Counted from the first letter of the stretch, positions 22,844-36,762 are shown. The stretch: DNA of 64,000 nt from Grifola frondosa (GCA_001683735.1 LUGG01000005.1:1550001-1614000), one strand, 5' to 3'. Numbers and translations are program-made. Notes: a model not told the origin generated them from the sequence alone.

Positions 22844-25800
22844 ATGTTTTCTATATCTGAAACCGACCTACACGACTTTGGCGACTCGTTTGTGAACGGG
22901 GTCAGACCATTTGTCGCCGCCGCATCGCTGCGTCAGTTTACGGCTGATGAGTTGCTTCATTACCCTGTCGTTAGTGGGCGGTTGCCTCTGGGTCGATTTC
23001 TTGCGCGCTATGAAGGCATAGTCTCCGACAGCGTACCCCCAGGGGGGGATAGACTGTATGTAGTGTTGGACATGCCGTTGCGGTGCTTGGTTGATAGACT
23101 GAGCCACTCACAACTTTTTGTTCTTTGTCGTTCTCACCACATACCTCTCCTACGAAAACATCGCACCTCTGCATATATGAGAAGTGTGCTGGCGTGCCAT
23201 CATTGTGCGCTCAACTGCCGACAGACTCTTGCTTTGTTTTCTATTAAGTCGGCGTATGCGTACGGTGGCGGGTCGCGATCTAAATCTGCAACACATGCCT
23301 TACATCGGAAGCCGGCTATTGTTCTTAGTTCCCAAACAAAAAACATCCGGTCTCCTACTGCCAAATTTCGTGTCAACGAATGCGGACTCCAACCTGTGTC
23401 GCCCTCCTACGTGGATGGATGCGACCGTACCCGTGAACTCTCCAACTCCGGTATATTTCCTCCGTCGCGCCTCCTTCCTAACGACGAAGCAGCATTCGTA
23501 CGGTCTTGGTGTAGTGCATTTGATAAGAGTGAGATTATGGAGAGACCGTGTGCAGTTTGCGGACGCCTTACCGTACTAAAAAAACTGACCACCGTCCATC
23601 GGGACAAGCTCGATCTCACTGTGCTGACACGAGAGGGTGAAGGTGTTACTCGGAAAGAACGTTGTGGTGTCGAAGACGACGTGTGTGAAATCGGTGGACC
23701 GATATTGTACATGCCTGCGGTGTATGTACGTGACGGCGTGGACGTTATGGATGTGTGTATGACCTGTTTGAACGTCGTCAGACGAAGGAAGCTGCCGAGC
23801 CAAGCTCTTGCGAATGGTTTGTGGTTGGGAGACGTACCGTCAGTGTTAAAACAATTATCTTTCATTGAGCGCATGCTCGTTGCACGTGTCCGTCATAACT
23901 ATTTCGTTGCGAAGGTTGATAAGGGGCAACGAAAACTATGCGCGAACGCGATTATGTTCGCGCAGCCAGTTGCGAAGCTTTATAGTGTCTTGCCTCCCGC
24001 CCGACAGGAACTGGATGAATGTCTTGCACTATTATTCATCGGGTCATGTAAGCCCACCACCTCCGACTGGAAGAGAACACCTTTTTTGGTGCGTCACGGG
24101 CCGGTGATGGAAGCATTAGTATGGCTGCGATGCAATCATCCGGACTACATTGATGTGAAGATATCAGCTGAGAATTTGAGGCAATATGTTGAAACCGAAC
24201 CTCCAGTATGTGTGATATATAGGCCTGGTGATGGAAAAGCAGCGGCAGAAAGCTTGGCGGTGAATGACTTGGAGGAAGAGAGAGGCACTGAGTACGGACC
24301 GTGTTCGTTTGCGGTTCATGGCTTGACAGGTTCGCATTTTGCTACGATGTCTCATGAGACGAAGATTGCAACCGCCCTACGATGGTTTGAAAGTGGCGGG
24401 AAAGCACTCGCGTATGGACATCAAAGCTCACCGGAATCCATTTTCCACAATCCGCGCTTGTTTCCGTCCATGTTTCCGTGGTTATTTCCATTCGGATGTG
24501 GCGGATTTGAAAATTCTCAAATATGTACTCACCTTCATCGTATTCAACATGTCCGTCACTTGTTACTATATGCAGATCGACGATTTCAGGTCGACGAATG
24601 CTTTCCCTTTATTGTTTTCAATCATGAACAGATTAGGGCGAGTGCTCACGGAGGATGTTTGCTTACATCTAAGCGTAACTTCCCTGCAGTCGTGGACAAG
24701 ATTCTGAATGTGGATGTCGATGCGTTGAATCGGCTGATAGATCGGGGAAAGGGTGGGGAATACGTACAAGCGAACGACGATGCGGAGAAGCAGTGTTTCG
24801 AATTGATGGGCATTGTCGATCATGTTGCTGGCCATGTACAAGGTTCCATTACACAAAAAAAGTATCAGCGTCGCGAGATCAAGGCTCTGATTATGAAGAT
24901 CGCGCACCTGTTTTCTTTATCACGTTCGCGCCCGTCGATGTCAAACATCCGCTATGGTCTATATTACTGTGGGAGAACATCGACGTTCTGTCGTCGATGC
25001 CAAACTTACCGGATACTAGTCAGTGCTTCCGTGCTATTGCCAACAACCCCGTTGCTTGTGCACGATTTTTTCATTTCATGGTAGAAGCATTTCTTAAGCA
25101 CATCTTGAAGGTCGATACGGAAGAAGTAGGCCTGTTTGGAAAGACAGAGGCGTACTACGGCACAGTAGAGGCTCAGGGACGGTTGACATTGCACTTACAT
25201 TTATTGTTATGGCTGGTTTGCCACCTGAGCCCTCAGGAAATCCGGGATCGTTTGCTTGTGGATGGCTTCTTCCGCAATCAGCTCATCGAATGGTTAGAGA
25301 GTTGTCAAACCGGTGGATTTTCCACGGGATCTATGGATGATATCACCGATCGCCTTCAGCAAACCGTTGAGACGCACCATGGATCGACCCGGACGATCAA
25401 TAGGCCGGGCGTCCGTGATCCGGCGACCACTTTGCCTGTACCCCCTCCGCAAACGACGTCTACGCAGTCATTAGAGGATTGGCATCAACGATTCGTTCGT
25501 GACACCGACAACGTGGTCTTTTTCTCCAATAGACATGACCCTTTGCACAGAAAAGGGTGTCGACGCGGATCTTCTGAGGAGTGTCGTGCCCGTTTCCGCG
25601 TGAGGTATTTCCGGAGACGGTGGTGGATTACAGCAGTGGTGCTATTCGGTTGAAGAAAACTGAGCCGTGGATTAATACATACAACCGTGTATTGTCGTAC
25701 GTCCTCCGATGCAACTCAGACGTAACGTGCTTGTTGTCGGGGACACAGGTGAAGGCTGTGGTGGCATATGTCACAGATTATGTTACGAAGAGTAGTTTAA

Positions 25801-28800
25801 ACACTCATTCTTTCTTCGAGACTGTAAGAACAGTTTTAGATCGCAATGCAGAACAAATAGCGTCTTCGTCATCCATTCGTTCAGACGTTGCCCGCAGCGT
25901 GATTACTAAAATCGTTAACGCTCTATCCGTACTACAGGAAACTGGGGGACCTGCTGCCTGTGCGCACCTGTTAGGCTACCCGGACCATTATACTGATCGC
26001 CGCTTCCGTGCTGTGTTTTGGCACTCGTACATAATTCGTGTTGTTGTTACCGGTCGTGACAGTGATCGTGCTCGTTGGTCCGTGTCAGACAAAGCGGATA
26101 CTGTCGTGGTGGGTAGGGACCATGATGGCGTTGTGCCACTTAATCGTGTAGATGATTATGTGTATCGTCCAAGATTTTTTGAGACGTGGACGATGTATGA
26201 TTATTTATCACGTACCGAGGTATGTAAACTGCGGAGAAACGATCAGTTCCAACACTCCGACTGTGAGACATTATCATCCTCCGATGGTGAGGAGTCAGAG
26301 GATGAGGCGGGTTCCGGCACGGAGTTATTCCAATACGTTCAACCTCATCCCCAGCATCAGACGCATGGTGTCCGTCTTTTGGATATAACGAAGGAGTACG
26401 TACTGAATTTGTGTGGAGGTGTCCTGCCACGGAAGGATCGCGGAGATCATGACGAGTATTGCATGGTGATGTTAATGTTCTTTAAACCTGGCGGATGGAG
26501 AGCTGGTACGGACCTCAGACACGAGAGTGCTGATTGGAGTTCGTCGTTTACGACGACTGCATTCGCACCTGAACACGTTCAGATAATGAAAAATATGAAT
26601 CTGTTGTATGAATGTCTTGACGCGAGAGATGATTACGCTGCGCAACGCCGTGCAGAGCACGGAGAAGATGGTATGCGCTCCTTCGTGGATGAACGGGGGA
26701 CCGTTCTGATCACCAGTTTTATGACGGGCTCCCTGACGACTACACGGAACAGGATGTCGTAGATTCCCTGGCTGAGACGTCAGATGGTATAGGTAAAAAG
26801 ACTGCGAAAAACAAACAGGAAATGCGGAACATGCATCGTATGCTGTCCACGTTGATCAGTGCAGAGGGACCATCTCCTCGTCATACGGCCTGTGTAGACA
26901 CTGCTAATCCAATGGAGAAACGTAGTACTGCGCAGTGGATGCATGCAGTCGACAACGCTAAGAACGCTGTACTTGCGCGCAAAAAGGGGACCGATCATCA
27001 GCCAGGGATTACTGTCACGGGACCGCGATTAGCTCCTAACACGCGCGCTACTTCCATCGTTAGAGAAGTCAGCTTGGCTGAATTGGAACGCTTACTGTCA
27101 CATAGCTTGGATCTTTCGCGTGGCCCGCAGGACGCAAATATTCAGCTGTTCACGACGGTGGTGTGTACGTTCAATTTGAATCTTGAACAGACTCGTGCTT
27201 TCTTCATAGCCGCCAATCACTTACACCATCACATACAGGAACCCCTCCGTATGTATCTAGGAGGAATGGGAGGAACAGGGAAATCTACTGTAATCGTGTC
27301 CGTGCAGTATTTCTTGGTTTTGCGTCACGAACCGTACCGGTTCGAAGTATTGGGACCTACGGGGACAGCAGCGTGTGTTGTCGATGGAATGACGTATCAT
27401 TCCATGTTAGGTTTCGGACGTGAAAATGAAACCAGTTCCAGCATCAGTTCACTTGAAAAGGTGCGCGGTCGTCTTGAACACGTCGATCTTATCTTTATTG
27501 ATGAGGTTTCCATGATTTCCTGTTATGATCTCTATCGAATCAGCACGCAGATCTGTAAATCCTTCGATCAAGCAGACCGACCTTTTGGCGGTAAAAGCAT
27601 CATCCTCGCGGGTGACTTTGCTCAACTTCCCCCGGCCGGTGGAGGTCAGTATCCTCTATATTCCAACTCCGTGGGTGCGTGGTCTCCGGCAGATAACAAT
27701 ACAGTGCAAAGAAATGCGATAGGCAAGGCGTTATGGCATCTATTTACTACCGTCGTTATCTTACGCCAGAACATGCGTCAGCGAGGTATGTCTGCAGAAG
27801 ACCGAGCGTTTAGGAATGCATTGGCTAACCTCCGGTACAAGTCTTGCACTCCGCAGGACCTGCAACTACTACGCACGCGTCTCATTACGCCTTCGTCTGC
27901 CGGTCATGCACTTACATCTTCGCCATTCAAGAACGTATCCATCATAACTGCGCGCAATGCGCACCGGGATGCGATCACACCTTTAACGTCGATCGTTTTG
28001 CCGCGGATCACGGCAAAAACTTACATCACTTTCACTCTATCGACACGTACGCAACAACGCAGGCGGACGAGTCCGTTCGTAAGACTCAACGACGTATGGC
28101 GAGTACCGTAGATCCGGCTCGTAAATCTAACCGTATTAATCCAAATATACAGAACGCTCTATGGAGATTACCTCCCTCCCTATCGGAGCATCACGCCGGG
28201 GTATTATCATTATGTGAGTCCATGCCCGTGATGCTCAAACATAACGAGGCTACAGAGATTTGCGCTACTAATGGTGCGGAAGCAACAGTAGTAGGATGGG
28301 ATGCCCATACGACATCCGCCGGCAATGAAGTACTGGATACGTTGTTCGTTAAGCTGACGAACCCACCCAGGCCCGTGCAAATAGATGGTTTACCGCTCAA
28401 CGTCATTCCTCTTGGTCGCAATAAGAAAAAAATCTGATGCCTTCTACCGAATGATGACTACGTTTGCATATGGAGAGAGCAAGTCTCGGTGCTTTGGAAC
28501 TTCGCCATGACCGATTTCGGCGCACAAGGACGGACGCGACAATCTAACGTATGTCATCTAAACTACTGCAGAAACCACCAGTCCATTTATACTTGCCTGT
28601 CGCGCAGTGCGTCTCTACGTGGTACACTGATTATTGGTGATTTAGACGAGCGCAAAATGACTGGAGGCGCATCTGGTCCTTTACGCCGAGAGTTGCGGGA
28701 GCTCGAAATTCTGGATGACATCACGAAAATGACAATGACAGGTACTTTACCTGTTGACATCCACGGTCTTTCTCGAGGGGCGCTAATCGAGTCGTATCAT

Positions 28801-29942
28801 CAGCATTTCGGGAAAAGATATGTTCCCGTGACCGTCGACGCTGCGTTGAACTGGTCGCAATCAGAAGATCATGAATTAACTCCACCTGCTTTACCCACTC
28901 CGTGGTCGATGTTGGCGGCGGACTGTAAGAAAAAAAGGGCTCGCGGGAAAGACAAGCAGGACATGCGCCATGATCCACTTCCATCCAAACGACGCCGTAC
29001 GACGAAGGAGGAGGTTTGGAAAACGAAGTCTGATATCACTTCTCCACCCACCATCGTGAATAGTCAACTGCCCACGTCCCTGACTACTGATCCACAAGTT
29101 TATGGTTTGGTGTGGGATAACAGAGATTGGAGCTGTGCATACGACTCACTGCTCATGATTTTGTTCAACGGATACCGCGACTACGGTGAACAAGCCATGC
29201 GGACGTGGGCGCCCGGTAACGAAATCTTCAACGAAATGCGATTATGTTTTAACGTACTCGCCTTAAATGTTGGCCTTTTAGAAACAGTCCGCAACCGCGT
29301 GCGCGATCACCTTCACCGTGCGCGTCCTCAGTCATTTCCCCGTTATGGCCAAGTACTGACTTCTGTGACGGAGGTGATGGAGGTGCTATTCCGCTGTTCA
29401 ATACCTTTCGCACAGTCGTCTGCAGTTTGTCTAAGCTGTCGATCGATGCATGAACATGCGTCGGATATGTCATCTACGTATATCTGGTGTGTGTACAGCT
29501 CTATGTGGGCACATACAGGAAATGTACGTTCCGTAACCACGTCTGATTGCATTAATCGGCTCTTAACTGCTGGGAGCACTCTTGCCTGCGGTGATTGCGG
29601 TATGCAGGCTGTACTCCGTTCCACATTCTTGACTCCTCCTCCTTGCATGGCCCTCGAGATCGCTCCAGACAACCTCCTGAACGTTGATGTCTGTATCGAA
29701 CTAGTTTTAGCCTCGTTATCAATGCCCACACGTATGTATGGAAACTGATAGGAATTATATATGCAGGTATGAACCATTTCACTTCTCGATTCATTTCGCG
29801 CAGCGGGACCGTCTGGTACAGTGACGGTGCCGTACACGGCCGTCGATGTGTTCGCGAAGCTGTTGAATGTCTAACCCCCTCAAACCTGCTCTACGCTCAT
29901 GGCCGACGAGCTTCACATCTCATATATGTTAGGGACCTCTGA
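22844..29942 (+). CDS. Helitron replicase-helicase with C-terminal USP-like cysteine peptidase
   Basis: A long, essentially intron-free gene starts at ATG 22844. Order of domains: a Cys-rich N-terminal region (CAVCGRL near 23553, DUF6570-like), then the Helitron_like_N block (LFPSMFPWLFPFGCGGF, about 24460-24505) and the Rep nuclease. The Rep part has a His-x-His motif (GRLTLHLHLLLW, 25178-25213) and the two-Tyr motif VAYVTDYVTK (25761-25790). A Pif1-type helicase follows, with Walker A GGMGGTGKST (27260-27289), Walker B LIFIDEVSM (about 27488), GDFAQLPP, and a late motif TDFGAQGRT (about 28507-28533). The C-terminus has WSCAYDSL (Cys 29134), paired CxxC motifs (29428-29439, 29586-29597), NHFTSR (His 29775) and WYSDG (Asp 29823), fitting a USP/C19 cysteine peptidase. 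The reading frame breaks at about 24902, 25592, 26695, 27976 and 29725, and there is an in-frame TGA at 28435-28437. Most breaks look like one-base homopolymer losses. Rolling-circle transposition is the expected role. Confidence 0.88.
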
Positions 29943-30051
29943 CATTCCACGCGAAGGTAAGTCTAATATTGTTCTGTGACTACCATAACTCCCACATTCT
30001 TCGACCACTTCCAATATGTAAGGTCGTGACAAATCCGTACACTTTCGTTAC

Positions 30052-32500
30052 CTACATATCATCTTCCCCGCTTCCATGTAATAAATACACTGCATCCAAA
30101 TAGAACAATGCTCTCCACGACGTATCGTCCTCAGCAGGATCTCTGATTAGGTTACACACTACCATCACCATATCCCCCGCTTTCAGCCGTCGAGAATCTA
30201 TTCGCGTCATCTCTCCACGGGGAGCTCCCCGAATTGTAGCATCGTAGACCTCCTCGAAAGGATTCGCCTGGGTACGTTTTCAATAGTAATGGTAGAGTAG
30301 ACGACGGAGTATACATACTGTGTCAGGAATAGATTCATCGTGAACGTCATAGAACCTCCAATACTGTTTCATGTAGATTCCTGAGCTCATGCATACCTCT
30401 ATCGTATACAAATAATCCGTTGTCCTGTCAGTGTGTAACGTCGTAGGCTGAAAGTAATATCACTCACGCTCATGAGGTACCGACATCATACTCTGAAGGG
30501 CAGCAGCATTCATCAAGTCTATTTCTCGCAGAGGTCTTATTGTAATGCTGGGATCTGCCAGTCTGTCGCCGAGCGTGTTGCAAAGATCATATCGTTCAAT
30601 CGTACCAACGATCCATATGAACAGCGGTTGCTCCAGAAGACAAAGGATATGCCATCTGCGTCCAGTGCCCCATTGGACATACAGTGGGATGTGGGACACT
30701 CCATACTGAGTTGAGTTGAAAATAGTCCCATTCAAGAAGTACTGTGTTCGCCTTCCAGCATATTAGAGCACTATGATGACATTAACTACTACATCACGTA
30801 CGATATCAACTCTGCCGAGAATTCATCCGCTCCTCGAATCCCAAATATATGTGGCTCGGTTCGGCCTTGCATTGGACCTCCATCATTGACGACGTGTGTT
30901 CTGCGAAAGCTTAGTTGCAATTCTCCGTGACCATACGTGAAACCTACTCATTATCTTCTTGCTCATCTGTCGTTGACACCGTACTCGCGCTGCCCGTCTG
31001 CACTGGGAACTCCAGTACATGTTGTCTATGAAGAAAACACAATGTAAGCGTTGATGCCGTCCACGTTCTTCTGTTACCTACGAGAGGTCAGATCCTTCTT
31101 GTGCACTGTCTGCATGAATTATAGACATGGCGGAGGCTAAACAATATTGACACGTACGAAGATTCTCATGTTCCGCACATGATATCGTTCCCATAACCGT
31201 TCATTTCCGAACATCCCCTTTCATGTGCTCACCATGGTATAATCGCACCACAGTGATCGGGCCAGGTTTGCTGAAGATCTGACCGGCTCCGCCTTGGACC
31301 GAACGAGACAAATTTTAGGGGCGTTGATGCTTACCGCAGTCGCATGAGCCCATGCCGAGACCATCACGCGCTGTCATACACATAAGGTAGTACCGTTTTA
31401 TCGCGACTTGACGTTCTTAATCCATAATCCTGGCACGCATAGACATTTTAATCAAGGCGAGAACGAAACCATTAAAAAAAATTGTTGACTCACAGTCATT
31501 GCCAAGGAGGCTAAACCGTTTTACGATCTTCCATATCCGGCTCTCATTTGCACAGCAGCGTCCTACACCCTCCTGGTTCATGTTGCAAGCACGCTAAACA
31601 GTATCAAGACGCGCCATATCGGGCTGTAGCTTGGGACAAGGCAATATTATCGCATACTGTCTATGCACATCCACGCCGTCCCCATCTAATATGTTCGTAA
31701 GCGACCGTAAAGTACACTGAATCATGGATATACATCAGCTACGTATGTGAAGCGAGCAACGACCGCTTACTGGGCACCCATATATTCAGTGCTGAACATG
31801 ATATCGATGCCTATCCACGCGCAGACCTGTTCGCTCTCCGGCCTGTTCTCAAACGACTGCGAACAAATCTGCATACCACACACACATTTCAGACTCAGGC
31901 AATGATAGAACGATGGTCGCTTACCGGTCCACCGCAATTCTTGCGAGCTCATCATCGTGAGCACGCATGTTCACGTACTTCGTCGTGAATTCGCCCTCAC
32001 GCACTACGAAGATTTCTCCCCTCCACTGTCCTGTCGGATCTCCTACGTTAACATTGGCATCCGCTAACTGGGAGTCCTCAAAATAATAGAGGATCAACTG
32101 CGTCCACACAGACGACACTGCTAGGTCGCGGACTCTCATCTTGTGCGTCCGATAGTGGCCGTGACCTTTGAACAAGTTGTCCACCATCACGATGTCCACC
32201 CCACCGTCTAGTTGAAAGCGCTTTGTCGGTAGGTGCACGAATCGCGGTCGATCCACGGAAGGAAAGTAGTAACCTCTGATTGTAACCGTCTGCGCTCCGT
32301 CGATATCAATAGACTGACAACAACCACACGCGACGTACCGTCAACATCGCGGACTAGTCTGAAAGTTAAAAGAGGAGTGCTCCGAGGAATGGCGCGTAGC
32401 AGTGCACTGTATTTGTAGCTAGAGAACGTCAGCAATTTGGCGTTTCGATCTTCCGATCGGGTCCGTACGCGGTAGAAATGGTAAATTGCCGCGCGAATAC
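30052..32500 (-). CDS. Unknown gene D, Helitron-linked, shares C-terminal module with two neighbours
   Basis: Several minus-strand exons read cleanly between splice signals. They include DRPRFVHLPTKRFQLDGGVD (about 32256-32190), VWTQLILYYFEDSQLADANV and GQWRGEIFVVREGEFTTKYV (about 32120-31960), an exon with YVQWGTGRRWHIL and RPLREIDLMNAAALQ (about 30720-30470), then YWRFYDVHDESI, and a last exon ANPFEEVYDATIRGAPRGEM ... LKAGDMVMVVCNLIRD ... FYLDAVYLLH ending TAG 30052-30054. The last exon matches the C-terminal module of genes C and E (RG, then a GDxVxV-like strand, then LxxVxxL). The 5' end is not fixed; possible earlier exons extend to about 32795. Function unknown. Confidence 0.5.
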
Positions 32501-32854
32501 ACGTACTCATAGTCACAGTACCATTCTGGAATAATGAGCATAAGATATTCCACGTTTGCTGCACCAGACACCCAACTCGTGAGATCTCATACGATAGCGA
32601 ACGGATACAGACATATATAAGTGCTGCTTCGCGGGAGCGCTCACACAAACTTGATAGTGGCGTTGTGACGAAATGGTCACAACCGATTACAACTGCAGAA
32701 ACATCAGTACATACACTGCGCTGATTGAGATGTTTCTCATATAATAGCAAAGTGATACATCTGAGGTAGAGTGGTACGAGTGATGTGGTTGACAATGAGA
32801 CTTTTCCGTGGCTAAGTACATTTCCTACCTAACCGCACTACATTCCTAATCAGC

Positions 32855-34509
32855 TCAGTTCGCAGACGGCAGCGCTTCCCCCACAAGGCCCCATGTGCCG
32901 AGTGCCTGTGTGCCTTCGTTATCGTTCAACTCTATCACTCTGTCCTCAGGAGATTCTACCATATCATCATCCACAATCCCTTCCCTAAGCTCTGTAGCGC
33001 CGTTAGCTCCAACGGCCCCGTCGTCTTCAAATGAAAACCCTGTCGCGAATCCAACCATCCGAGTTGAAGACACAGTGTTTCCACGTTGAAAGAGGTCCTA
33101 ACCCATACGTATCAGTAAGCACGCTATGATCGATATCGTCTCCCCACTTACCTTCATCTCCCGAGCGCTGTACAGACGTACGACATCGTTCATCGCTAAG
33201 TTCATCTCCACCTTCACCCCCTGTTGAGTGTGACGTTTGTAGAGCTCGACGAACACAGACACATCCACAAAATCTCCCTTGCGAATGACGATGTGCCCAC
33301 ACTGACGCAATTTGCCGTCCACCCCTCGAACACCTGTATTTATCTTATGGAGGACAACCCATCGTGAGGAAACTTTCCCCGCGTGACCAAAGGGATCATC
33401 TCCATGTCGCAAGACAGAATCTCGTGAACTCGGATACGTTGGACGAACCTACGCCATAGCTCAGTACCGCCACTATAACCAACACCAACGGTACTCACTC
33501 GAGTGAACACGCGTCGCCGCACTTTGATGCTACTATCGAGCGGTTCATGTTGCCCTGCATCCACTCCCAGATAAAGACGAACCACGTCCTGAAGAGCGTT
33601 TAACCCTTCGTTCTGAGCCTCGAACGGGGTGCGGATACCACCATGACCAAGCGTCATCGACTGCACGGCCTTCGGAGCGTCATGCTCTTGCCTGTGAGTA
33701 ACCTTGTAAATTTCTTCCAACCCGCTGATGTGCGCACGACGTACCCATTCCAATTGCCAAGGGGCGCAATGTTCAACTCCTCCACGATACCTTGCAATCT
33801 GAGCACGACTTCGTAGCGATCATCTTCCTCGCTATCATACAGACCAGAATGATAGAGCACCATGGTGCGTTGAACACCATCACGCCGCTCCGGTAATGTG
33901 TCGACTACAAGCCATTGACTTAAATCTTCCACGTCGCATGGCATCTTCTTCCACGGCGGCATAGTAGACACGGTTTCCCCAGCGCAGCGTAAATAAGTCA
34001 TACTCTCAGGCCACATATGTCGTGCAAGATCGCCGTGACGTGCTGTTGAAGGTGAGCACCACTGTACGAACATTTGGAACGGACGTCCACTCACATAACA
34101 AAAATGACATGTCCACAAAATTCTTCGACACAGAGAGTGCAGATACAAGAAAGATACGAATTCCACTTTCTACGACTTAACGAAATCGAATACGTCCATC
34201 CACATCACCGGTGACTCCGTAACGCCCCGTTCTTCGTGTTGTGATCGGATATTGCGCACATCGGAATCTGACGATCGGTTCTAACACATTGCCTGCTCCA
34301 CCATATCGTATAACAAACACCCCCTGAACTGTAAAATTTCGAAGAAAACTTTGCATCCGCTCTTTGTAACTCGTCAGCAAAATGAAATCTACCAATCGAG
34401 GCCCACACAGACCCGCTAGAGTGCTCCGCAGCCCAATCATATACTCCATCTCGCCTTTGCCACGTCCACCGCACCAGTTCCGACTACACCCATCCGCGTC
34501 CTCTAACAA
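32855..34509 (-). CDS. Unknown gene C, Helitron-linked paralogue
   Basis: Exons read RLVDFILLTSYKERMQSFLR and NFTVQGVFVIRYGGAG (34509-34185), FQMFVQWCSPSTARHGDLAR onward (about 34090-33740), EEIYKVTHRQEHDAPKAV (33720-33500), and a module exon RGVDGKLRQCGHIVIRKGDF ... VKVEMNLAMNDVVRLY (about 33350-33152). The last exon starts near 33083 (DLFQRGNTVSSTRMVGF) and is acidic, ending TGA 32855-32857. A one-base frame change near 33730 has no intron explanation. The first listed codon is inside an exon that starts at an acceptor (TTGTTAG), so an upstream exon is missing. The C-terminal module parallels those of genes D and E. No known domain recognised; a nucleic-acid-binding beta-barrel is one possibility but unproven. 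Confidence 0.5.
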
Positions 34510-34766
34510 TATGATCTACAAATTTATTACTCTCGGCCCCTCTGTAAGCGCGACTTTTCTGCTCACACTGCTATGCTCCTCCTCGGTATCCACTTCCGCC
34601 GAAACTCAATTTTTCTAATCACATGAACGGTGGTCGTTGACAGAGCACGCGATCCGACATTTGTTCCACATCAAAACTACACCGTTCACACTCGTTCCTT
34701 TCTTCCATCTCCCACTTCTCTTCCACTACCCACTCTCGACTTCCCTTTGTATCACTTCCTGAAATC

Positions 34767-36549
34767 ATGGCCACACGTTCTCGTTCCCGCAAAGCGGCTG
34801 ATGATAAACATCCTACCAAGAAAACGCGGTACAGTTATTTACTCTTTTTCCACCATGCACCACTAATCTTCCCATCTCAGAGTCACACCGTTCCATGTGG
34901 ACGCAGTTCCCACCGATCGCGGAGAAGCCGTAAACGAATCGTCCACTTTATCGGATGATCCGCACTCTGTGCCGCCTCCGTATGTCCAAAACTAAGGTCC
35001 TTACCGCTCATACTGAATGTCATCGAACATATCTAGTTCGGACGACATTCTGGATGGCGAACTCTCCGATGGCACGATCTCATCTATTGATGAACACACG
35101 TAAGCCGGCTTATCATCGTCACATCCTCTTTTTCTTATGTTGATCACAATTCTTAGCGTCCCACGTATTGCGTGCGTATGTAGTCCGTCATCCCATTCCG
35201 GCAACTCACACCACATCATCAGCGGACCAGTATACGGAGACCATCCACAGCACTGCCACTTCGCAGGATGCTCTCGTAACGGCAGCAACAACGACGTAAG
35301 TCCCTCCCGACCCAGCCTACAGTCCACTGCATAACGGACATGCGCGCTCCGGCAAGTAGGGTGGAATACCCAACAGTCGTACAGATTACCACTACACCGT
35401 CAGCGACAGCAGCATCTGCGCACATGTACGTCAACTACATTAAAGCTGAGTGTCGTCACTTATAACTATATCCTCTGTCGACAGCGGACCAAAAGCTGCC
35501 TTGAGGACGCCCGACACATCCGACTTGGGCAAATCCACCAATCGAACGGTGACTACTACGTGAGCCTATGTCCATTCACCTGTTCGCTGCTTATCTCAAC
35601 ACCCGACCCACACGATTAACAGAGAGAAGCTCACGACAACGACCGCTTTGGCTTCCACGTCCTCTGCCAATACCGGCAGTACGGAAGACACCGCAATAAT
35701 CGATCCAGGTTACTTCCCGCCGCATCTCCTCACGTAAGCCCCCACAATACTGAATGCGGTGAATTCGTCCTCATTGCCTCCACTCCCAGACACCTGGAAA
35801 CACTTCTGCACATCGAGGACGGGGTCAATTATCGTTTCTCGATATTGCATGTACCCAAATCTGCAAAATGGGGAACCACTACGGAGACATCCATGTACCT
35901 ATGCATCGACGAATGCCCTCTTGCGCTCTCCATGACCGGTGTCGTCGACAAACTATGGTTCTACACGCACGATGGTCTCGCTGTGCCTCGTGCCAGCATA
36001 GGTATCCTGCCATGTACGAACGCTGAGTTAGTAGCAGCGCAACAAATGCTAGGCCGATTCGCACAGCCAACATATGGTCAGTACGATGTTTGTTGTTTCT
36101 CGATAATGTCTCACAGACTCACTACATCGCAGTGCACGAAAATACTACGATATATGCGAGGAAAGACCAATCCATCCGTGCGCGGGGCAAGACTACATTA
36201 TCAGTGAGTGATATTATCTCCACCGGTCCAACCCCTGATATATCACCGACGTACTCCCTAGGGCAAGCCGTTCACGAAAGTGTTCGACGCCACCAATCCT
36301 CGTGGCAATGTGCCTCGTATTTCAGCCGCCATCCTCGACGTTAACGACGTTGTGCTCGTCGAATTTCGCCTCCTCCGCTATCCGAAGTCGAAATTCAAGG
36401 GCAACAAAGGCACATGGGAGGAATGGATGACACAGTACGAACTGCGACGCATCGACCATCTATTTGTGAGCCCTATCGCAAACAGTGATTCCGACTCCGA
36501 CATAGACCCGCACGCCATCATGGCCATCCACAATCCGGGAGGCGTGTAA
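34767..36549 (+). CDS. Unknown gene E, Helitron-linked paralogue with basic N-terminus
   Basis: ATG 34767 opens MATRSRSRKAADDKHPTKKT, a basic nuclear-localisation-like start, ending at a GT donor (GTACAG) near 34829. Several short Ser/Thr/Pro- and acid-rich exons follow to about 35730, each bounded by GT...AG. Then comes a conserved region (SILHVPKSAKWGTTTETSMY, LWFYTHDGLAVPRASIGILP, 35845-36075), and a last exon with KVFDATNPRGNVPRISAAIL and DVVLVEFRLLRYPKSK ending at TAA 36547-36549. The last exon carries the module shared with genes C and D. It is divergent from gene C with only about 250 bp between them, so they may share a promoter (the CT-rich stretch 34680-34745). Phase at about 36200 is uncertain. 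Confidence 0.5.
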
Positions 36550-36762
36550 CCAACGATATCAACACGACTGCGAGACTACATAGTTTGCCATACATCGGTC
36601 GCTATAATGACTCCATCTAGATATGTCGTGGAATGTATATAGACTTCGAAATACACCACTCTCCCGCAATTTCTTGAGTCCTTACGTCCTTTAGCTGGCG
36701 ATTACTCAACCGTCGACCAAAACACTCCTCAGAGCATGTAAAGCCATGTTCATTACGTGCGA

